Shown: in pieces, positions 5,562 to 11,911 of the stretch
Numbering within the stretch: the stretch's first letter is position 1
Layout: the number at the start of each line of letters is the position of its first letter
Assembly: GCA_043731125.1 (NCBI GenBank)
Contig: JAYTJL010000079.1
Location: 1 to 12,205 of the forward strand
Direction: 5' to 3'
Length of the DNA stretch: 12,205 bases
From: JAYTJL01 sp043731125
Lineage (GTDB): Bacteria; Patescibacteriota; Saccharimonadia; Saccharimonadales; UBA10212
Notes under the pieces: generated by a model
Told to the model about the DNA's origin: nothing
The model's database searches: none
Seen by the model: only the letters and a program-made list of their open reading frames with translations
Translations under genes and position numbers: made by a program

Positions 5562-6173
5562 CTAACTGAATTCCAGCGACCCGCTGATTGCACCAAAGTC
5601 ATAATTTATGTTGGCCATCATACTCCAGCCATCAGGATCCTTTTGTGCAGAGTGAGGAGGAATATATTCCCAGGCGGCTGGTTTATATCTGCCCTTTAGG
5701 GTGACCTTAAGCCCATCAATACTTATAACATCAGGAATAACGAACACTTCCGCTTGAACGACCGGAGCTACTTCAAAAATCCAGCGGTGCGAGTAAGCCA
5801 TCTTTTCTCTGTCCCTGGTGGCAGCGACTACCTTGGCTCCTACTACCTCAACTCGATCATTGCGTGGGTGAGTCCAAATGTCTTCGGATGCACGCTCAAC
5901 GATAGCCTCTATCTCTTTCTCCTCGGTCGGTTCTTGCTTCTCGCCAAAAAGCGGTTGCGCTAACCTTTCACCATCCAATTGGCGGTCTAGGGGTATGTGG
6001 GTGAGATCATAGGCCGCTGGTCCAGTCTCAAACTGTGCTTTGATTTCATCGCTTGTTAGGCGGAAAATATCTGGCCCTTCTGGCAACAAAGAGCTTTTTA
6101 GGTCCAAATCTTCAATAGTCGCAGTTGTCCTAATCACCGGATATTCTCTACCAGCATTGAAGAATATGTTCAT
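5562..6173 (-). CDS. Unrecognised protein, 203 residues, coupled to rnj
   Basis: I do not recognise this family. The protein is soluble, with no cysteine, signal peptide or membrane helix. The first 90 residues are acidic with a Glu/Lys-rich helix (EPTEEKEIEAIVERASEDIW); the rest looks beta-rich (VEVVGAKVVAAT, WIFEVAPVVQAEVFVIPDVISIDG, VTLKGRYKPAAWEYIPP) and ends SGSLEFS. ATG at 6173 lies eight bases after the rnj stop and has no Shine-Dalgarno sequence, so translation is probably coupled to rnj. The downstream terminator makes it the last gene of the unit. Coupling hints at a role near RNase J, but that is only inference. Confidence 0.75.
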   Translation of the reverse strand: MNIFFNAGREYPVIRTTATIEDLDLKSSLLPEGPDIFRLTSDEIKAQFETGPAAYDLTHIPLDRQLDGERLAQPLFGEKQEPTEEKEIEAIVERASEDIWTHPRNDRVEVVGAKVVAATRDREKMAYSHRWIFEVAPVVQAEVFVIPDVISIDGLKVTLKGRYKPAAWEYIPPHSAQKDPDGWSMMANINYDFGAISGSLEFS

Positions 6174-6181
6174 AGTAGGCT

Positions 6182-8353
6182 TTAGTCGACTCGGGCGTCT
6201 TGGTTGAGCAGACGTTGGCGCATTTGGGCAAACCTACGTTGCTGTTCTAGGGCAATATCCTCAGGTGACTTTGGTTCCGGTGGGGACCCGGCCGGTCCAC
6301 CGTTGCCGTTTGAGGCTGGTTTTTCACTGCGGCCACCCGCTCCAACGACATTCACAACAGGAATAACAATCGGACTACGCTGTGTCCTTTCGTACAAGAA
6401 GTGAGTAACGTAGTCTTTTAATTCTGCCTTAAACCTATCTAGGTCTACCCTTTTGTAGCGCTGCGTGACAGCTCTTTTAAGTTCTAGGCGAAAATCATTC
6501 ATTAGCTCTTCATTATCTTTCATGTAGATAAATCCTCGAGAGATGATATCTGGGCTGGTCATTAGGCTGCCGCTGCGTTTGTCTATGGTCAGTACTACCG
6601 CTACCAGGCCTTCTTCTGCCATCAGCACACGGTCTTTAATTACCACACTAGATACGACTGTGCCAATTTGGTCTACCAGTATCGTGCCACTGGGTACTTG
6701 GCCAGCAATTTCTATTTTGGTCTTGCCCACAACTACGACATCGCCATTTTCAGCATTAATGCAGTCTTTGCGAGCAATTCCATGTTCTAGAGCAACATCG
6801 ATATGACGTTTTTTGCTACGGAAATCTCCGTAAATTGGCAGGAAATATTTAGGCTTCAGCATATCTATCATCTCGCCGTATTCATCTATCGCACCGTGGC
6901 CAGAAACGTGCAGTGGGCCAACATGATCTAGCTCATGCGTCTCTGATTTGAAAACGTGCATACCGCTTTTTAGCAAGTTGTTTACCATGGTGCCCACAAA
7001 TTCCTCATTGCCGGGAATTGTAGTACTAGACAGCACAACAGTGTCTTGCTCTTTAAGAGCAATGTATTTATGATCGGCCATACTCATACGCACTAACGCA
7101 CTGTTGGGCTCACCCTGACCACCGGTACAAATCACCACTACGTCTTGGTCTACCATATTGGGGACGCCAGCAATTGGAACAATGGTGCCTTTGGGGATTT
7201 TCATAAAGCCCCCGCGCACTGCCATTTCTAATGTGGAAACCATACTGCGGCCATCTAGAGCCACTTTGCGACCATGTAGTACAGCGGCATTAACAATCAT
7301 CTGAATACGATTCACATTGGTGGAGAAGATGGCCACAAACATACGGCCCGGGGCATTTTCCATAATATCCACATAGCTTTTTTCTAGAGTGCTCTCGCTA
7401 GGTGTCCGACCTAGGCGCTCGGTGTTTGTAGATTCGCTCATCAGAACCGTCACACCTTCGTTTCCCAGCTGCTTAATGCGCTCAATATCTGTATGACGGC
7501 CGTCCAATGGGTTGGGGTCTAGCCTAAAGTCACCGGTGTTTACTACTCGGCCGGCAGGTGTATCAATAACCACCATCGTGCTACCAGGAATGGCATGGGT
7601 AACGCATACTAGCTCTATAAAGAACTCCCCTATTTTTAGGCGCTCGTGAGTATCATCATTCATTATTACGGTTTTAAGCTCAAAGCCGTCAGGCATTGGC
7701 AAACCAAAATTCTGGAATATTTCTTCTACCCTACCTATAGTAAAACGGCCTCCGTAAACTGGTACGTTATATTTGGGTAGGATGTGTGCCAAACCACCAA
7801 TGTGGTCTAAGTGACCGTGGGTTATGACAAAAGCTCTGATTTTGCTTCTAATTTGATCCAGGTAGGTAGTATCAGCAATCGCATAGTTAATGCCGGGCAG
7901 ATTCACGCCCAAAGCGTTGCCGCAGTCCAATACGAGAGCATCTTTGCCATATTCAACCACTATCATATTTTTGCTACCAATGCCGTCCATACCACCCAAA
8001 CTGATGATTTTTAGCTGGGGGCTATCATCTATTGTGTTGGCTCTGCGGGGCTGCTGAGGGGCAGCCACTGGTGGCTTAGATGATGCATCCAGGTATTGGT
8101 TGGCTACGCGATTGGCGTCTTGAATTGCCATTTTCTGTGCGCGGATAGCTGCTCCGCGGCTAACATTTCTACCTGTTGTAGTGGTCATTGCCCGGCCTTT
8201 ACTTGAGTTTGGACGGCCGCCAGAACGTTGGTTTGATGGCGCACCTTGTCTACTCGCGCCCTGGCCTGCGTTGCCTGCAGGCTGATTGGGTTTCGGTCCG
8301 CCAGGCTGCCTTGACGGCCGTGGACCTTGGTTGTTATTTGGTTTTTTATCCAT
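6182..8353 (-). CDS. rnj: Ribonuclease J with long disordered N-terminal extension
   Basis: RNase J is a metallo-beta-lactamase/beta-CASP ribonuclease with 5'-3' exonuclease and endonuclease activity in mRNA decay and rRNA maturation. In 723 residues, 1-110 are Gly/Pro/Asn/Arg-rich and low complexity; about 112-310 is the first lactamase part with HGHLDH (179-184), His253 and Asp275 in NTGDFRLDP as metal ligands; beta-CASP follows (about 310-440, with ESTNTERLGRTPSE), then HVSGHG (His486) and the C-terminal domain (about 560-665). A Gly/Pro-rich tail ends it. Family members are usually near 555 residues, so both ends are extended. ATG at 8353 has only AAAGGA 14 bases upstream; an internal ATG at 8188 has better-spaced AAAGG and could give a shorter form. 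It is followed closely by the 203-residue gene. Confidence 0.96.
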   Translation of the reverse strand: MDKKPNNNQGPRPSRQPGGPKPNQPAGNAGQGASRQGAPSNQRSGGRPNSSKGRAMTTTTGRNVSRGAAIRAQKMAIQDANRVANQYLDASSKPPVAAPQQPRRANTIDDSPQLKIISLGGMDGIGSKNMIVVEYGKDALVLDCGNALGVNLPGINYAIADTTYLDQIRSKIRAFVITHGHLDHIGGLAHILPKYNVPVYGGRFTIGRVEEIFQNFGLPMPDGFELKTVIMNDDTHERLKIGEFFIELVCVTHAIPGSTMVVIDTPAGRVVNTGDFRLDPNPLDGRHTDIERIKQLGNEGVTVLMSESTNTERLGRTPSESTLEKSYVDIMENAPGRMFVAIFSTNVNRIQMIVNAAVLHGRKVALDGRSMVSTLEMAVRGGFMKIPKGTIVPIAGVPNMVDQDVVVICTGGQGEPNSALVRMSMADHKYIALKEQDTVVLSSTTIPGNEEFVGTMVNNLLKSGMHVFKSETHELDHVGPLHVSGHGAIDEYGEMIDMLKPKYFLPIYGDFRSKKRHIDVALEHGIARKDCINAENGDVVVVGKTKIEIAGQVPSGTILVDQIGTVVSSVVIKDRVLMAEEGLVAVVLTIDKRSGSLMTSPDIISRGFIYMKDNEELMNDFRLELKRAVTQRYKRVDLDRFKAELKDYVTHFLYERTQRSPIVIPVVNVVGAGGRSEKPASNGNGGPAGSPPEPKSPEDIALEQQRRFAQMRQRLLNQDARVD

Positions 8354-8388
8354 TTGGATTAATATTTTCCTTTCTCTTTATATAGAGA

Positions 8389-8417
8389 TTTATATTTGAT
8401 TAATTATTTTTCTTTAA
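8389..8417 (-). promoter_or_regulatory. Possible weak promoter of rnj
   Basis: On the minus strand TTAAAG (8417-8412) and TATAAA (8394-8389) are 17 bases apart. The -10 box is good but the -35 matches only half the consensus. The 77-base gap after the glycosylase gene is very A+T-rich, so chance matches are likely; rnj may also be read from upstream. Confidence 0.35.
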
Positions 8418-8430
8418 AATATGTGGGATC

Positions 8431-8997
8431 TTACCCCTTTATCTTCGATAGAATTATCGGTATTTTTGCAAAGTCGTCTAGCAATGTTTGCCGTAGACTT
8501 CCGTTGTATAGTGCTGCTGCCGGATGAAACAGTGGCAGATAAACCTGCCCGTTGTACCTCTTTGGCTGTCCATGCACTTTGCTGATTATTTGTCCTGGCA
8601 ACAGACTATCCATGCTGTGTCTTCCTAGTGTTGCTACCACTTTTGGCTTTATTACCCCTAGCTGTGCCTGCAAATATGGCAGAAAGGCTTCCTTTTCGCT
8701 CGGTCTAGGATCCCTGTTGTCTGGTGGTCGATACTTTACAATGTTGGTTATATAAATATCTTTCCTCTCCAAACTGATGCTAGCCAACATTTCATTTAAG
8801 AATTTTCCGGCCGCACCTACAAAAGGTATTCCTTGCAAGTCCTCATTTTTACCTGGTGCTTCGCCTATAAAGACTACTTCGGCGTCGGGATTACCGTCGC
8901 CAAAAACCAGTTGCGTGGCTTTTTGGGCCAAATCTGGGCAGACATTATTTTTTAGAATGTCTGCTTTGATCTGCTCCAGAAGTGCTTCTTTGTTCAT
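8431..8997 (-). CDS. Family-4-like uracil-DNA glycosylase lacking iron-sulfur cysteines
   Basis: Uracil-DNA glycosylase of the UDG superfamily, removing uracil from DNA to start base excision repair. The 188-residue product has motif 1 GEAPG (about 45-49) followed by GIPFVGAAGKFLNEML, the ITNIVKYRPPDNRDP block and motif 2 HPAAAL, all typical of family 4. Family 4 enzymes normally hold a [4Fe-4S] cluster with four cysteines; here the whole protein has one cysteine (Cys20). The usual VKCRPP cysteine is Tyr (TAT) and the one before PYLxxQL is Leu. So the cluster cannot form in the standard way. Its ATG overlaps the previous gene's TGA (ATGA at 8997-8994), indicating translational coupling. A family-5 or other UDG subtype is possible, but those also carry the cluster. 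Confidence 0.9.
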   Translation of the reverse strand: MNKEALLEQIKADILKNNVCPDLAQKATQLVFGDGNPDAEVVFIGEAPGKNEDLQGIPFVGAAGKFLNEMLASISLERKDIYITNIVKYRPPDNRDPRPSEKEAFLPYLQAQLGVIKPKVVATLGRHSMDSLLPGQIISKVHGQPKRYNGQVYLPLFHPAAALYNGSLRQTLLDDFAKIPIILSKIKG

Positions 8998-9215
8998 TTC
9001 TTATGAAACAAAACTAAAATTCCCCTTTTGAGTTCTTTGAATCCCAAGTAGATTATCACTAGCGTTATGCCATATAGCCACAGACTGCCATTGTCTATTG
9101 CCCAACTAGCTCCGCCGTAGGCAAGCAAAAAAAGCACAAATGCAAAACCTAGTGTTGTCATCCAGTTTTTATGAACCATATCTTGCCACGTTTGGCTATG
9201 CTTCTTTGCCACCAC
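8994..9215 (-). CDS. Small two-helix membrane protein, unknown
   Basis: I do not recognise a family. The product is about 73 residues: a basic N-terminus (AKKHSQTWQDMVHKNW), a hydrophobic helix (MTTLGFAFVLFLLAYGGASWAI), a short loop, a second helix (LWLYGITLVIIYLGF) and a Lys-rich end. The frame is open from ATG 9233, but GTG at 9215 is preferred because GGGGGAGG lies eight bases before it, whereas the ATG has no ribosome binding site. Either choice overlaps the end of pnp, and the ribosome binding site is made by the Gly codons of the PNPase tail. The TGA overlaps the glycosylase ATG. Thus pnp, this gene and the glycosylase gene are translationally chained. Confidence 0.78.
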   Translation of the reverse strand: MVAKKHSQTWQDMVHKNWMTTLGFAFVLFLLAYGGASWAIDNGSLWLYGITLVIIYLGFKELKRGILVLFHKK

Positions 9216-11388
9216 TCTTTGTTCCTCCCCCATTTAATTCTTTTGCCGCTGCTCTCATGCTTAGCTGAAGTCGTCCGCGGTCATCTATAGATACTAGTTT
9301 TACTGTCACTAACTGGCCTTCTTTCACTACGTCGCTGGGCTTTTCTACACGTTCTTCACTTAGCTCGCTTACATGAACGAGTCCGTCTTTGCCTGGCATG
9401 ATTTGCACGAATGCTCCAAAGTCCATAACGCTAACAACGGGGGCATCTTTGTATATTTTGCCCACTTCTGGTTCGGCCACAATGCTACGTATCCACTCAA
9501 GGGCCTTTTCTATGCTGGCTCCATCTGGGCTAGCTACCATGACTGTACCGTCGTCTTTAATGTCTATTTCCGTGCCGGTCTCGGCTGTAATTTTCTGTAT
9601 GACTTCACCACCCTTACCAATAACCTCGCGAATTTTGTCTGGGTTAATCTGAATTGACTCCACTCTTGGGGCATATGGGCTAAGACTGTCTTTGGGCTTA
9701 TCAAGGATGGTAAGCATATGTTCGAGTATCTTTGCTCGCCCAACCTTGCCCTTGTCCAGAGCTTCGGCCAGTACGCTAACAGGCAACCCATGGACTTTCA
9801 TGTCCATCTGCAGAGCCGTAATGCCCTTAGCTGTTCCTGCCACTTTAAAGTCCATGTCGCCAGCAAAGTCTTCAGCGTCTGCAATATCACTCATTATGTA
9901 GTGCGTCGCCTCTTGGCCTGCGCTTGTCGAAGGCTCCACCATTAGCCCCATAGCAATACCACTCACAGGTGAAGTAATTGGCACACCAGCATCCATTAGC
10001 GCCAGACAAGAAGAGCAAACCGCAGCCATACTGGTGCTGCCGTTTTGGCTCATTATTTCTGTTACCGAACGCATCGCGTAAGGAAAATCAGCTTCACTTG
10101 GCAAGACTGCACTAAGTGCTCTTTCTGCTAAGTAACCATGGCCAATTTCTCTTCGGCCAGGGCCTGAGAGTCTTCGGACTTCTCCAACAGTGTAACCAGG
10201 TGCATTGTAGTGATGCATGTAGCGGCGCTCACCTTCACGCTCCATAGTATCTATCATCTGAGAATATGACAGTGGTGCCAGGGTAACAATGTTCATTGCC
10301 TGCGTTAGGCCTCTTGTGAAAATGCTACTACCGTGAGCTCTTGGCAAAATGCCAACTTCTGAAGACAATTGTCTAACTTCGTCTAGCTTACGGCCATCTG
10401 GCCGGGTATTACTCTTTATGATTCCAGCCCGCACGTCTTTGTGCAAAGCATTTGTAAATGCGTCATCATACTCGGCTTGAACAGATGAATAATCATCCAC
10501 TTCTCCGTCAAAATTCTTTTCAAATTCAGAATGCATAGCCTGTCGTAGGTCTAGTACCAAGTCATTCCTCTCGGGATATGGTCGGTGTAGGTTTTCACCC
10601 ATCTTGCCATCCACCCATGCGTCAACTTTGTCTTGCACATCGGTTTCGGGCTTAACTAGTTGGTATTCCTGCTTGGTAACTCCTACCTTTTTAACAAGTT
10701 CCTTCTGCAAAGCAATAGCTGGTTGCATAGCCTTCTGGGCGTAGTCTAGGGCTTCGACAACTACTGCCTCTGAGACTTCTTTAGCGCCGGCTTCCACCAT
10801 CATAATGGCATCACCTGTGCCGGCTACTACTAGGTCTAGATCTCCTGATTCTAATTCTTCCATGCTGGCAAATGCTTTTGGTTTGCCGTCCACAAGTCCA
10901 ACTCGCACGCTGGCTATTGGGCCTTCAAAAGGTGCACCAGTAAGCATAAATGCCGCACTCAAAGCTAGCATTGCAATAGCGTCTGGGCGAAAGGCTGGGT
11001 CTAGGCTCAGCACTGTTGCAACACCTTGCACTTCGTGTCGGTAGCCTTTTGGCCACAACGGACGAATGGGGCGGTCAATAAGCCGACCAATCAAAATTGC
11101 TTCGTCACTTGGGCGACCTTCTCTTTTAATAAACCGGCTGCCACTTATCTTGCCAGCAGCATAAAACCTCTCCTCATAGTCAATAGACAGTGGAAAATAG
11201 TCCATACCTTTAATTACATTTGGACTAACCATGGCCGTAGCAAGAATTACGGTATCACCGTAACGAGCCACAACAGCGGCTGTACTTCTAAAACCAATCC
11301 GGTTAACTTCCAGGCTTAGTTCTTGACCACAAAAATCAGTGGTTACTTTAATAATGTCTTTCCCTGTAGGGTTTATGGTTCCTGCCAT
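9196..11388 (-). CDS. pnp: Polyribonucleotide nucleotidyltransferase (PNPase)
   Basis: PNPase degrades RNA 3'-5' by phosphorolysis and can add tails; it works as a trimer. Numbered from the ATG (730 residues): first RNase PH domain about 14-145 (with FIKREGRPSDEAILIGRLIDRP), helical linker about 150-325, second RNase PH domain about 327-560 with GSSIFTRG (353-360) and the catalytic GDMDFKVAGT (Asp507, Asp513, Lys515), KH domain about 575-637 (GKGG 591-594), S1 domain about 643-712, and a Gly/Lys tail. The frame is open to a TTG at 11427, but that has no ribosome binding site; ATG 11388 has AGGAAGGA ten bases upstream and begins at the usual family position. rpsO lies upstream, the widespread rpsO-pnp order. 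A stem-loop lies in the leader. Confidence 0.97.
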   Translation of the reverse strand: MAGTINPTGKDIIKVTTDFCGQELSLEVNRIGFRSTAAVVARYGDTVILATAMVSPNVIKGMDYFPLSIDYEERFYAAGKISGSRFIKREGRPSDEAILIGRLIDRPIRPLWPKGYRHEVQGVATVLSLDPAFRPDAIAMLALSAAFMLTGAPFEGPIASVRVGLVDGKPKAFASMEELESGDLDLVVAGTGDAIMMVEAGAKEVSEAVVVEALDYAQKAMQPAIALQKELVKKVGVTKQEYQLVKPETDVQDKVDAWVDGKMGENLHRPYPERNDLVLDLRQAMHSEFEKNFDGEVDDYSSVQAEYDDAFTNALHKDVRAGIIKSNTRPDGRKLDEVRQLSSEVGILPRAHGSSIFTRGLTQAMNIVTLAPLSYSQMIDTMEREGERRYMHHYNAPGYTVGEVRRLSGPGRREIGHGYLAERALSAVLPSEADFPYAMRSVTEIMSQNGSTSMAAVCSSCLALMDAGVPITSPVSGIAMGLMVEPSTSAGQEATHYIMSDIADAEDFAGDMDFKVAGTAKGITALQMDMKVHGLPVSVLAEALDKGKVGRAKILEHMLTILDKPKDSLSPYAPRVESIQINPDKIREVIGKGGEVIQKITAETGTEIDIKDDGTVMVASPDGASIEKALEWIRSIVAEPEVGKIYKDAPVVSVMDFGAFVQIMPGKDGLVHVSELSEERVEKPSDVVKEGQLVTVKLVSIDDRGRLQLSMRAAAKELNGGGTKSGGKEA

Positions 11389-11408
11389 AAAATATTTTTC
11401 CTTCCTGT

Positions 11409-11466
11409 CATCGGTAAGAGGGTCCAACCCGCTTTATTGCTTGCGGACTGTGCTCTGTCACCGATG
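11409..11466 (-). promoter_or_regulatory. Long stem-loop in the pnp leader
   Basis: CATCGGT (11409-11415) pairs perfectly with ACCGATG (11460-11466); further in, AGAG (11417-11420) pairs with CTCT (11453-11456), and GTCC (11422-11425) with GGAC (11445-11448), or alternatively CCGC (11429-11432) with GCGG (11443-11446). The base of the stem is about 20 bases from the pnp ATG and three bases from its Shine-Dalgarno sequence. No T tract follows, so it is not a standard terminator. In E. coli a pnp leader stem cut by RNase III is the site of PNPase autoregulation; a similar role here is inference from position. Confidence 0.5.
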
Positions 11467-11599
11467 TTATTTATTTACCATTTTACGTTTTTACAATTCA
11501 CATTTATTTATCAGTTTTCATTTACCATTGTTCGAACCCTGAGAAATGTACCCTGTTAAATCAATGAAAAATGTGAAATGACAAATGTGAAATTGCGAA
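11467..11599. repeat. AT-rich imperfect palindrome of repeated words between rpsO and pnp
   Basis: The spacer contains ATTTACCATT twice (11473-11482, 11520-11529), identical to 241-250. AAATGTGAA occurs twice (11569-11577, 11583-11591), with its complement TTCACATTT at 11497-11505. The left half is CATTT/TTTACC-rich and the right half AAATG-rich, so the halves can pair imperfectly around a centre near 11535-11545. I see no convincing promoter or ORF in it. It shares words with the ssb-rpsR spacer and the same relation to its genes. Confidence 0.6.
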
Positions 11600-11866
11600 C
11601 TAGCGGCGTATGCCTAGTTTCTTAATTAGGGATAGGTATGCTTCTCCGTCTCCTTTGGCAATGTATTGCAACAAACGGCGACGCTTGCCTACCAACTGCA
11701 AAAGGCCTCGGCGAGCAGCAAAGTCTTTCTTGTGTGTTTTCAGATGATCGGTTAATTCCTTGATTCTTTCCGTCATTATACCCACCTGCACTGCAGGTGA
11801 TCCGGTGTCGGTTTTGTGTGCGGCCAAATCAGTTGTGATCTTGGCCTTTTTCTCACTAGTTATCAT
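11600..11866 (-). CDS. rpsO: 30S ribosomal protein S15 (uS15)
   Basis: S15 binds 16S rRNA early in 30S assembly and contacts 23S rRNA in a subunit bridge. The 88-residue product has the full family pattern: DTGSPAVQVGIMTERIKELTDHLKTHKKD, then RRGLLQLVGKRRRLLQYI and an ending LIKKLGIRR. Length is normal (E. coli 89). ATG at 11866 has no Shine-Dalgarno sequence: the stretch before it is GGGGCTTAAGAA, immediately after a -10 box, so the transcript probably starts only a few bases before the ATG. It precedes pnp, separated by a 211-base spacer holding a palindromic repeat and a leader stem. Confidence 0.97.
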   Translation of the reverse strand: MITSEKKAKITTDLAAHKTDTGSPAVQVGIMTERIKELTDHLKTHKKDFAARRGLLQLVGKRRRLLQYIAKGDGEAYLSLIKKLGIRR

Positions 11867-11878
11867 TTCTTAAGCCCC

Positions 11879-11907
11879 ATTCTACCAAATCATAGGTGTT
11901 ATGGCAA
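11879..11907 (-). promoter_or_regulatory. SigA-type promoter of rpsO
   Basis: TTGCCA (11907-11902) and TAGAAT (11884-11879) on the minus strand are 17 bases apart, each one base off consensus. The predicted start near 11872 leaves a leader of only about five bases before the rpsO ATG. The -35 box starts four bases beyond the stop of the upstream gene. Confidence 0.72.
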
Positions 11908-11911
11908 CCAG

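Noticed and set aside
8375..8388. Short inverted repeat CTCT/AGAG just upstream of rnj as a terminator or operator
   Set aside because: Only four pairs in very A+T-rich DNA; expected by chance and with no T tract.
11389..11427. TTG at 11427 as the pnp start
   Set aside because: There is no Shine-Dalgarno sequence before it, the added residues fall in the leader hairpin, and the ATG at 11388 matches the usual family start and has AGGAAGGA upstream.
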